This document shows positions 15,580 through 21,722 of a DNA stretch of 40,643 bases, one piece after another. Each line of letters opens with the position of its first letter. Position 1 is the first letter of the stretch. The stretch comes from a virus. Made by a program: the position numbers and the translations under genes. The stretch spans positions 1 to 40,643 of the IMG/VR virus record IMGVR_UViG_3300035698_003916; one strand, written 5' to 3'. The notes beneath the pieces were generated by a model. The model saw nothing but the letters and a program-made list of their open reading frames with translations, was not told the origin of the DNA and did not search any database.

Positions 15580-15753
15580 ATGACAACAACAGACGACAAC
15601 GCTTCGCCAAAGCCAGCTTATTTTGCACAAACTTGTCCTCTATGTAAGGGGTACAAAAAAATTCATTACGGAAGCAAGGATTGCCCAACCTGTGAAGGTG
15701 AAGGGTTCCTAAAAATTCCTATTAAAGAAGAAGGGGACAGTCATGGAAACTAA
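15580..15753 (+). CDS. 57-aa DnaJ-type zinc-finger mini-protein
   Basis: The ATG at 15580 follows AAAGAAAGGAACAAC. Two CxxC pairs, CPLCKG and CPTCEGEG, separated by 13 residues, reproduce one zinc site of the DnaJ cysteine-rich domain, including the CxxCxGxG form of the second pair. The remaining sequence is short and charged. The end overlaps the start of the next gene at 15743 by 11 bases. Similar free-standing zinc ribbons are common in phage early regions; a chaperone function cannot be claimed. Confidence 0.6.
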   Translation: MTTTDDNASPKPAYFAQTCPLCKGYKKIHYGSKDCPTCEGEGFLKIPIKEEGDSHGN

Positions 15754-16363
15754 AAAATCTTGGAAACAACCAATTCCAGTATTCATTGAAGAACTAGAAA
15801 GCCGACCTTTTGATAAAACTGTTTTTCAATTATTGCTGATAAGAAGTAGTAATAAAAAAAGGACTGTTTCGGTTGGTGAAGACTATGTAAATCTGGAAAG
15901 AGGACAATGTGTTGCAGGACGATTTGAACTAGCTAATTGCTTCGGCCTAACCAGGGGTCAAGCAGGAAAAGTGAGAGGCGCATTAAAAAGATTGGAAAAT
16001 CTAACCAAACTAATAACCAAACAGAGAACAAGGAATTGTAGCATAATTACGATTAAAAACTATGATTTTTGGGTAAATCTGGATGATTCTAACCAAACAA
16101 ATAGCCATACCGTAACCAAACGAAAACCAAACGAAAACCATACGGGAACCACTAACAAGAGTGTAAAGAAAGATAAGAGTGTAAAGAAAGATAAAGAAAA
16201 ACCTTTTATTCAATCTAAGGAAAAACGGAAAACGGGAACTGAAAAGTTGGTTGAACTTGCAAGTACCAAAGAAGGACAGAAACATATTTTTGATATGATG
16301 GACCAAACTAAACAGGGTTCTGCTCCAAACATTAATTACTTACTAAGGGGGGAAAAGACATGA
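15743..16363 (+). CDS. Winged-helix replication initiator-like protein
   Basis: This 206-aa protein starts at ATG 15743 after AGAAGGGGACAGTC. Residues 30-115 (VGEDYVNLERGQCVAGRFELANCFGLTRGQAGKVRGALKRLENL ... IITIKNYDFW) resemble the winged-helix domain of phage replication proteins such as the lambda O or DnaD-like class. A hydrophilic linker at 115-160 contains Asn/Thr/Lys repeats, including a tandem KSVKKD. The C-terminal 45 residues may bind the helicase. The gene is followed directly, with a four-base overlap, by the primase-helicase gene. The linker-coding DNA holds iteron-like repeats, so it may also contain the replication origin, as in lambda O. Confidence 0.65.
   Translation: METKKSWKQPIPVFIEELESRPFDKTVFQLLLIRSSNKKRTVSVGEDYVNLERGQCVAGRFELANCFGLTRGQAGKVRGALKRLENLTKLITKQRTRNCSIITIKNYDFWVNLDDSNQTNSHTVTKRKPNENHTGTTNKSVKKDKSVKKDKEKPFIQSKEKRKTGTEKLVELASTKEGQKHIFDMMDQTKQGSAPNINYLLRGEKT
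16002..16143 (+). repeat. AACCAAAC iteron-like repeats inside the initiator gene
   Basis: TAACCAAAC occurs at 16002-16010, 16014-16022, 16090-16098 and 16113-16121. It is followed at strict 11-bp steps by AACCAAAC (16125-16132) and the variant AACCATAC (16136-16143). An 11- or 12-bp period is not a multiple of three, so the repeat is conserved as DNA and not as peptide. These are good candidates for initiator binding sites. Confidence 0.6.
16157..16192 (+). repeat. Perfect 18-bp tandem repeat next to the iterons
   Basis: AAGAGTGTAAAGAAAGAT is present twice back to back (16157-16174 and 16175-16192), encoding KSVKKD twice, and is followed by a purine-rich, A-rich stretch (to about 16210). It lies directly after the AACCAAAC cluster and could be the asymmetric, easily melted part of an origin. 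Confidence 0.6.
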
Positions 16364-18141
16364 TTGATTTAACAACAATAAAAAAGGATTATCCGATTGT
16401 TTCGGTTGCCGAAAAGCTAGGACTTAAACTAGAGGGCTATTCTGGAAATACAAGAGCAACCAAGTGTTTCAGCCACGAAGACAGTAAACCTAGTTTAGTT
16501 ATTTATCCTAAAGCTAATAGGTTTGAATGCTTCGGGTGTGGGATCAAGGGTGACACACTAGACATGATTATGCAGGTTAAAGGATTAGATTTTAAGGGGG
16601 CGGTTAAATTTCTTAGTCCAGAAACCACCTTCAAGAAACCACAAACTCCGAAAGAATATCTCAGTAATAGGGGTATAACAGAGGAAACTCAGAAGAAGTT
16701 CGGTTTAGTGGCAGAGGAAAAGAGGTTAGTAATTCCGTTACCGACTGGAATGAAATACCGAGTGTTTGGCGAAGACCAAAAGTTTGTCCACAAGCCCGGC
16801 ACAACTTCTTGCCTTTTCAAGACTACGAAGGCAGCTAAGAAGGTAATTTTAGTTGAGGGAGAGATTGACGCAATAGTTGTCTGGCAAAATACAGGCTACC
16901 CGGTCTGGACAACAACTAACGGGGCCTCAACATTTAAAAAAGAATGGGTTGAACAGTTTGAGGGAATCGAGAAAGTATATATTGGTTATGATAACGACAA
17001 GGCTGGAAAAGAGGGATTTACCAAGACTGCTAACCTACTAGGACGGGGACGGTGCTATGAACTTTGCGTCCCTGAGAAGGTTGGGAAAGACTGGTCAGAC
17101 TATTTTCGGATGGGATATACAAAGGATGACTTCAACGTCCTTCTAAAGAGCGCTAAGGGGGCTGATGTGGTTCCTTTGTCAGAGAGGTTAACCGACACTG
17201 AGCCAGTTGAGTCCGTACAGTCAGGCTTTAAACTCCTAGATTCGCTTGTAAACGGGTTCAGAGTTGGCAATACCTACCTGGTGGCTGGATTAGAAAAATC
17301 AGGCAAAAGTTCTTTTCTGATGAATATTGCAGACAGCCTACTTCAATCAGGGGAGAATATCGCTTTTCTGAATACTGAGTTGACTGATAGGGAGTTTGTT
17401 GACAGAATGTCGTCAATACAGAGAAATGGGCCGATAAGCGAAGCAGAGGCAGATTACATGATCGGAAGGGAGTGGTCAAAAAAGAATACCAATATTCAAT
17501 ATGCTGGTATCTCTGATCTGACCCTTGAAAACGAGATAAGTTTTGCAAGAACGTTACAACTAATGGAAATTTTTGCTTCTAAAGGGGCAAAGGTATTTTT
17601 CCTAGACAATCTAACAACCTACAATACTCAAGCAAAGGGGAATAGATCAGGCTGGGAGAACTTAGCTAGTTGCGTCTCAACGATTGTTAACTTTGCTAAA
17701 GAGCTGGGAGTGGTTATATTCTTTGTTATTCACACTAAGCCACAGGTAGTTTTTAACGAGACGCCTCAGGGAGTTAGGGGTATGATTACAGAGAACAATC
17801 CACAGAAGATTTTTGAAGAGTCGCTAACGGTTGTAAGAAAACCATCTCTCTCAGACGTCTATGGCGGTGGAGGGGCACACTCACAGATAAGCGGTGCCTT
17901 GTTAGTATGGCGACCATTCCAGAAATTCGGTGATTCTCAGATTTCATCAATGTCAATGATTCTGCTCGATACATTCAGGCACGCACCAAGCGGAAATAGC
18001 GTGAGAATGGTTTTCCAAGGTGGAAAGTCACGATTTGTTGAAATGGACATAGAGAATGGCATGACTAGGAAAGTAGCTGAAGCAGAGAAAATATTTAATG
18101 AAGAAGAGAAACAGGGGGAACTAGATGAATTACCAATTTAA
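16360..18141 (+). CDS. DNA primase-helicase (CHC2 zinc finger, TOPRIM, DnaB/RecA-like)
   Basis: This 593-aa protein starts at ATG 16360 after AAGGGGGGAAAA. Domains in order are: a CHC2-type zinc finger with Cys36, His39, Cys57 and Cys60; a TOPRIM fold with VEGEID near residue 163 and YDNDKAG near 209; and a DnaB-like RecA fold with Walker A GLEKSGKSS near 310 and Walker B VFFLDN near 412. This is the architecture of T7 gp4-like proteins, which synthesise primers and unwind DNA at the replication fork. All key motifs are present. It is coupled to the initiator-like gene upstream. No DNA polymerase is recognised in the window, so the host's may be used. Confidence 0.9.
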   Translation: MIDLTTIKKDYPIVSVAEKLGLKLEGYSGNTRATKCFSHEDSKPSLVIYPKANRFECFGCGIKGDTLDMIMQVKGLDFKGAVKFLSPETTFKKPQTPKEYLSNRGITEETQKKFGLVAEEKRLVIPLPTGMKYRVFGEDQKFVHKPGTTSCLFKTTKAAKKVILVEGEIDAIVVWQNTGYPVWTTTNGASTFKKEWVEQFEGIEKVYIGYDNDKAGKEGFTKTANLLGRGRCYELCVPEKVGKDWSDYFRMGYTKDDFNVLLKSAKGADVVPLSERLTDTEPVESVQSGFKLLDSLVNGFRVGNTYLVAGLEKSGKSSFLMNIADSLLQSGENIAFLNTELTDREFVDRMSSIQRNGPISEAEADYMIGREWSKKNTNIQYAGISDLTLENEISFARTLQLMEIFASKGAKVFFLDNLTTYNTQAKGNRSGWENLASCVSTIVNFAKELGVVIFFVIHTKPQVVFNETPQGVRGMITENNPQKIFEESLTVVRKPSLSDVYGGGGAHSQISGALLVWRPFQKFGDSQISSMSMILLDTFRHAPSGNSVRMVFQGGKSRFVEMDIENGMTRKVAEAEKIFNEEEKQGELDELPI

Positions 18142-18166
18142 AACAAGTGTCATCATATGTTATACT
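18137..18166 (+). promoter_or_regulatory. Possible internal promoter
   Basis: TG at 18158-18159 and TATACT at 18161-18166 form an extended -10. The -35 region 17 bp upstream (TTAAAA) is poor. It would drive the small genes from 18192. Weaker than the other promoters. Confidence 0.4.
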
Positions 18167-18191
18167 GATATAACAAAAGAAAGGAGGGGGA

Positions 18192-18284
18192 ATGACTAGA
18201 GACTTTTACGCAATGCTGATTGGCTTAACAGCTGCCGTTATTGGCATAGCAATTATTTTCGGACTTCCGAGTCCAGTTTTTTAA
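18192..18284 (+). CDS. 30-aa single-helix membrane peptide
   Basis: The ATG at 18192 follows an excellent GAAAGGAGGGGGA site. The 30-residue product is a transmembrane helix at about 8-25 (MLIGLTAAVIGIAIIFGL) with a short charged N-terminus. The strong ribosome binding site and lack of a better explanation support it. A membrane-active phage peptide is plausible; function unknown. Confidence 0.5.
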   Translation: MTRDFYAMLIGLTAAVIGIAIIFGLPSPVF

Positions 18285-18294
18285 GGGGAGAGAT

Positions 18295-18591
18295 ATGATG
18301 GAAAGAAAAAGAAGGGCCTGTGTAGGCAGGACAACTAAAAACGGTTATATTTGCGTTCTGGTGCCTAACCACCCATACAGTTTCGATAGCGGATATGTTT
18401 ACGAGCATAGGTTGGTCATGGAAATGTCGATTAAGAGGTTTTTAAAGTCGGAGGAAGACGTCCATCACAGGGACGGGGACAAAATGAATAATAAGCTAAA
18501 AAACCTACAGCTATTATTGCACTCTGACCACTCCAGGATTAACGCATTGTTAAAGCCGAGGAATAAACTAGGAAGATTTATGGTAATGTAG
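18295..18591 (+). CDS. HNH endonuclease (HNH_3-like)
   Basis: This 98-aa protein starts at ATG 18295 after GGGGAGAGAT (ATG 18298 follows directly). The core EHRLVMEMSIKRFLKSEEDV-HHRDGDKMNNKLKNLQLL matches the HNH_3 family: EHR, then HHRDGDKxNN with the catalytic histidine, then NLQLL. Such free-standing HNH proteins in phage genomes are usually homing endonucleases or nicking enzymes. Between the replication genes and the terminase genes it could also assist packaging, but its sequence fits the homing type better. Confidence 0.8.
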   Translation: MMERKRRACVGRTTKNGYICVLVPNHPYSFDSGYVYEHRLVMEMSIKRFLKSEEDVHHRDGDKMNNKLKNLQLLLHSDHSRINALLKPRNKLGRFMVM

Positions 18592-18604
18592 TTTAAACTT
18601 TGAG

Positions 18605-18650
18605 GACCCCTCTCAGTAGTGATAACTTGCTACTTGGGGGGGACCCTGAG
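18605..18650 (+). other. Intergenic hairpin after the HNH gene
   Basis: AGTAG (18615-18619) pairs with CTACT (18630-18634), flanked by CCCC (18607-18610) and GGGG (18636-18639). An alternative outer pairing uses CTCAG and CTGAG. An A-rich stretch and no U run follow. It may be a transcript-end or processing structure. The gap 18592-18757 holds no gene: it contains this hairpin and two perfect palindromes. Confidence 0.4.
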
Positions 18651-18661
18651 GGCTTAAAAAA

Positions 18662-18677
18662 GTGCAGCCGGCTGCAC
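18662..18677 (+). promoter_or_regulatory. Perfect 16-bp palindrome
   Basis: GTGCAGCCGGCTGCAC is a perfect inverted repeat without a spacer, which suits a dimeric DNA-binding protein better than an RNA hairpin. Its centre is 31 bp from the centre of the next palindrome, so both lie on the same face of the helix. Confidence 0.5.
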
Positions 18678-18691
18678 ACCAGGCATATAAC

Positions 18692-18709
18692 TTTGCAAGG
18701 CCTTGCAAA
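18692..18709 (+). promoter_or_regulatory. Perfect 18-bp palindrome with CAAGGCCTTG core
   Basis: TTTGCAAGGCCTTGCAAA is a perfect 18-bp inverted repeat. Its core CAAGGCCTTG recurs in the palindrome at 23910-23927. It may be an operator or another protein-binding site ahead of the gene at 18758. Confidence 0.5.
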
Positions 18710-18757
18710 CCTCGTAGGATTATCAACAAAGTCAATTAATTATTTAGAAAGCAAAAC

Positions 18758-19099
18758 ATGAAAACGATAAAGACAAGAGTTATACTAACAAGCATAAGGT
18801 CAAAGGTTGATAAATCTCTGGGGCTAACATTGTCAACCCCGGAACTTACAACGCTAGAAAGAGCAGAGTTTATGGACTTACAGGGGGTAGAGCTGGAAGC
18901 ACTGTTTAACCCGGTAGACGACCCAGAGGCTAAAGAGTTTAGAATTGATAAACCGATAGGCCATAAGTCTCAGAGTAAAAGAATCAGATCGTTATTATTT
19001 GTTATCTGGAGAGAGAAGGGGGGAAAGGGGAGCTTTAACGAGTTCTACCGAAATATGACTGAAAAGTATTTAGATTATTTAAAGAGAGATTTACGATAG
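18758..19099 (+). CDS. Conserved-looking phage protein, unknown
   Basis: This 113-aa protein starts at ATG 18758, after TTAGAAAGCAAAAC, a poor ribosome binding site. It has the look of a small protein often found near replication or packaging genes: a beta strand (RVILTSIRSKVDKSLGLTLS), a short acidic segment (LEALFNPVDDPEAKEF), then a basic helix region (KSQSKRIRSLLFVIWREKG ... FYRNMTEKYLDYLK). No catalytic motif is visible. From memory, similar proteins are annotated only as hypothetical. Confidence 0.6.
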   Translation: MKTIKTRVILTSIRSKVDKSLGLTLSTPELTTLERAEFMDLQGVELEALFNPVDDPEAKEFRIDKPIGHKSQSKRIRSLLFVIWREKGGKGSFNEFYRNMTEKYLDYLKRDLR

Positions 19100-19106
19100 G
19101 AGTAAC

Positions 19107-19187
19107 ATGACAGATTTTCTATTATTTTTGATTTTAATGACACAATTAATTTTAGTCGGAGATGTCTTCGACAGAGAAAGGAAATAA
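19107..19187 (+). CDS. 26-aa membrane peptide
   Basis: The ATG at 19107 follows GATAGGAGTAAC. The product is a hydrophobic helix (FLLFLILMTQLILVGDVF) with a charged tail (DRERK). It fills the gap between two genes exactly and has a fair ribosome binding site. Its reality is uncertain because of its length. Confidence 0.35.
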   Translation: MTDFLLFLILMTQLILVGDVFDRERK

Positions 19188-19189
19188 AC

Positions 19190-19507
19190 ATGAAACTAAC
19201 ATTCAAAAAGGAAAAGATCGAGTCTAAAGTAGGGGTTGTTGGAGCAACCTGTGATTTTTGCGGAGAGTACAGTTCTAATTGTTTTAGGAGTCAGATTGAG
19301 GCTTTCAGTGATAAGATAATTACAGAACAGCAGTATGCTAGCCCAACAAAGCCAAAACTGGGACTGCTTTCGCTTACGAAGTATTATATAAAAAACTTTT
19401 CTTTGCAGGAAGTAATAGTCAAAAGAAAGTTTGAGCTAGTACCTGGAGACATTGATATCTGCCTGGGCTGTGTAAAACAGATGGCAGCATACAAGGAGGC
19501 AAAATAG
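19190..19507 (+). CDS. Small protein with two CxxC pairs, unknown
   Basis: This 105-aa protein starts at ATG 19190 after GAAAGGAAATAAAC. An N-terminal CDFC pair (near 21-24), another Cys near 32, and a C-terminal CLGC pair (near 94-97) suggest a zinc ribbon made from the two ends. The middle is basic and aromatic. The stop TAG shares its last base with the GTG start of the small terminase gene. No family is recognised. Confidence 0.6.
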   Translation: MKLTFKKEKIESKVGVVGATCDFCGEYSSNCFRSQIEAFSDKIITEQQYASPTKPKLGLLSLTKYYIKNFSLQEVIVKRKFELVPGDIDICLGCVKQMAAYKEAK

Positions 19508-19929
19508 TGAACCAGTCATCACTGGCAGTAGTCGAAAAACTAACGGTTAAGCAAAGGAAGTTTTTGAAAGAGTATATTGAGACAGGAAATGCTACTAAAT
19601 CCTATCTTAAAATATACGGTTCAGCTACTTATGGCTCTGCTGCTGTAATGGCTTCAAGATTGTTAAAAAAGGCTAAATTTACACTGCGGGAACTGATGGA
19701 AAGAAAGGGTCTGAGCATGGGGACACTGATTGATAAAATACAGGATGGTCTCGATGCTGATAAATCATTTGGGTCAGGGGAGGAAGTTATCACCACTCCT
19801 GACCACCAGACTCGTCATAAGTTTATAGAAACAGCAAAGAAATGGCTTGACGGCACAGACAATGGGGAGAACCCTACCCCCGGCTCTGGTCGGAGAATAA
19901 CCCTGGAGGAGTGGAATAATGGATTATAG
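19507..19929 (+). CDS. Terminase small subunit
   Basis: This 140-aa protein starts at GTG 19507, preceded by AAGGAGGCAAAATA and touching the previous stop. Residues 11-60 (KLTVKQRKFLKEYIETGNATKSYLKIYG ... AAVMASRLL) match the helix-turn-helix of Terminase_2-type small subunits (LTxKQxxFhxEYhxTGNAT). These form a ring that recognises phage DNA and hands it to the large subunit. The C-terminal part (TRHKFIETAKKWLDG ... RRITLEEW) is the usual oligomerisation and large-subunit contact area. The next gene, overlapping by 11 bases, is the large terminase. Confidence 0.8.
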   Translation: MNQSSLAVVEKLTVKQRKFLKEYIETGNATKSYLKIYGSATYGSAAVMASRLLKKAKFTLRELMERKGLSMGTLIDKIQDGLDADKSFGSGEEVITTPDHQTRHKFIETAKKWLDGTDNGENPTPGSGRRITLEEWNNGL

Positions 19930-21373
19930 GAAATATATCGAAAGAAGTTTTGAGATTATCGACAAAGATAATAAAAGAGTTTCTTTTATTCTGAATAAGG
20001 CTCAATCGAAATTCATTGAAACAATGACTGGCCGGGACTTTATCTTGAAAGCTAGACAAGAGGGCTTTTCATCTTTGATTCTTGCTATTTTCCTGGTAGA
20101 TTTCTTAACCCTAGAAAACTCAAGGGGAGTTGTTATCAGCCATGAGACAGAGGCAACAATAAAACTCTTTGATAGGGCGAAATTCTTTCTTCAAACTTTG
20201 GCTGACAAGGGCATTGATATCCCTCTGAAATATAGCTCAAGACGGGAAATGGTCAATGAGGCCCTAAACTCAACGCTTTACATTCAGACAGCAGGAGCCA
20301 AGGGTCTACTCAGAGGAGAGACAATCACTAATCTGCATTTCTCAGAACCAGCTTTCTATGCCAACGACCCGGAGAAAATATGTTTAGGTGCTATGCAGTC
20401 AGTAATACCGAGCGGTAGGATAATCTTTGAGTCAACAGCTAACGGGATAGGTAATTACTATCACAGGGAATGGGTCAGGGCAGAGAGGGGCGAATCAAAC
20501 TTTAAGCCTCATTTTTTCAGCAGAGAGTTTTATGATAATAAGTTTCTGGACGATAAGCGGAAAGAGTTTGCGGAGGAGTCATTGTTTAACCAGGAGTATC
20601 CCCTGACCCCCTTAGAGGCGTTTATAGCCTCTGGCAGACCATTCTTTAACCTAGAAAACCTGCAATGGTATTTGGACCACCTAGTGAAGGCTCCTATAAA
20701 AATCGGGTACTTAATGGCAGGTGACCCAATTCATATTGACGAAAACCCAAAGGGGTATTGGAAGTTCTGGGAATTACCACGACCAGGAGAGTCCTACATA
20801 ATTACCTGCGATATTGGTGAGGTTTCTGATTATTCAGCAGCATCAGTGTTGAAAAGAAAAACAAATGAGGTTATTGCTACTTTTCATGGGCATTTAGATT
20901 CTGGAGAGCTGGCAGCTAATCTTGCAACCGCTGGTAGATGGTTCAACAATGCAGTCATAGCACCAGAGAAGAACGGTTTAGGAATGGGAGTTCTAACAGG
21001 CCTCAAGGGTTTGAGTTACGGAAATATATACAGGAGGAAGACACACGACAAGTTAACCGACAAAACTGGCTACGACCAGGGATGGCTCACTACATCCAGC
21101 ACGAGGCCATTAATGTTGTCTAACTTACAAACAATGATTACCGATAAGGGTTTAAAGGTTTATGACAAAGATTCTATTGAAGAATTAATGACCTTTTATC
21201 GGGACGAGAAAACTGGCAAGCCAGAGGCTCAGGTCGGTTGCCATGACGATAGAGTTATTTCTTTAGCTATTTTAGCTAGGCTGATTGAGGAACAGCCGAC
21301 TTCAATGGAGACAGAAGATGAAAAATTTGACCAAGCAGATTATAATAACAAATGGAGGATAGGAAAAAAATGA
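19919..21373 (+). CDS. terL: Terminase large subunit
   Basis: This 484-aa protein starts at ATG 19919, after CTGGAGGAGTGGAATA. It is the packaging motor: ATPase plus nuclease. A Walker A-like ARQEGFSS lies at 45-52 (the relaxed form seen in many terminases), a Walker B-like LHFSE near 140, a coupling motif FESTANG near 165, and an RNase H-type nuclease with CDIGEVSD near 297 and GCHDDRVISLAI near 441. All parts are intact and length is normal. It is followed by a four-base overlap with a small gene, then a promoter-attenuator and the portal gene. Confidence 0.9.
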   Translation: MDYRKYIERSFEIIDKDNKRVSFILNKAQSKFIETMTGRDFILKARQEGFSSLILAIFLVDFLTLENSRGVVISHETEATIKLFDRAKFFLQTLADKGIDIPLKYSSRREMVNEALNSTLYIQTAGAKGLLRGETITNLHFSEPAFYANDPEKICLGAMQSVIPSGRIIFESTANGIGNYYHREWVRAERGESNFKPHFFSREFYDNKFLDDKRKEFAEESLFNQEYPLTPLEAFIASGRPFFNLENLQWYLDHLVKAPIKIGYLMAGDPIHIDENPKGYWKFWELPRPGESYIITCDIGEVSDYSAASVLKRKTNEVIATFHGHLDSGELAANLATAGRWFNNAVIAPEKNGLGMGVLTGLKGLSYGNIYRRKTHDKLTDKTGYDQGWLTTSSTRPLMLSNLQTMITDKGLKVYDKDSIEELMTFYRDEKTGKPEAQVGCHDDRVISLAILARLIEEQPTSMETEDEKFDQADYNNKWRIGKK

Positions 21374-21627
21374 ATAGTACACCAACGATAAGCCATTTAA
21401 GCAAAAAAGAGTTCAACGGACAATGGATTGCTTTTAAGAGCGCAGTAATGAAGACTGGTATCAACCTACCAGCAGTAATGGAAGTAATGGACGCTTTTAT
21501 CAAGGTGCATGAGGCAGGAGGGCATGGAAAAGTTCAGCTCTCAATTCAAAATGATAGAATAAGCCATGTGAAGATAGAGGGTAGCAGAGATACTAGCTTT
21601 AACTTGTTTTGGGAAGAGCGAACTTGA
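21370..21627 (+). CDS. Small protein between terminase and portal, unknown
   Basis: This 85-aa protein starts at ATG 21370 in an ATGA overlap with the terminase gene, ten bases after GGAGGA. An in-frame ATG at 21352 overlaps that ribosome binding site and is less likely. The sequence is mixed alpha/beta (FNGQWIAFKSAVMKTGINLPAVMEVMDAF ... VQLSIQNDRISHVKIEG). No motif is visible. Its stop overlaps the -35 box of the promoter at 21624. No family is recognised. Confidence 0.6.
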   Translation: MNSTPTISHLSKKEFNGQWIAFKSAVMKTGINLPAVMEVMDAFIKVHEAGGHGKVQLSIQNDRISHVKIEGSRDTSFNLFWEERT

Positions 21628-21652
21628 CTTTTTTAATTAAAGATATTAAGAT
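21624..21652 (+). promoter_or_regulatory. Promoter ahead of the portal gene
   Basis: TTGACT (21624-21629), a 17-bp spacer and TAAGAT (21647-21652) form a moderate promoter. TTAGAAA follows at 21671-21677, 18 bases after the -10, exactly as at the 343 promoter, and then a terminator. The -10 lacks the TG extension. Confidence 0.55.
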
Positions 21653-21680
21653 ATATAAGAAGCTCAGAGGTTAGAAACCC

Positions 21681-21717
21681 AAGAGTCGTGTTTAATGATG
21701 CGGCTCTTTATTTTTTT
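21681..21717 (+). terminator. Terminator/attenuator before the portal gene
   Basis: AAGAGTCG (21681-21688) pairs with CGGCTCTT (21701-21708), eight pairs with one G-U, followed by a U-rich tract ending in seven Ts (21711-21717). It lies 22-29 bases after the predicted transcription start and six bases before the portal ATG, which has no Shine-Dalgarno of its own outside this structure. Confidence 0.8.
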
Positions 21718-21722
21718 ATATT

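Noticed and set aside
18192-18284. Small membrane peptide as a toxin of a toxin-antitoxin pair
   Set aside because: No partner gene or antisense RNA promoter could be seen beside it.
20938-21123. Extra frame inside the large terminase gene
   Set aside because: No ribosome binding site and fully inside a conserved gene.
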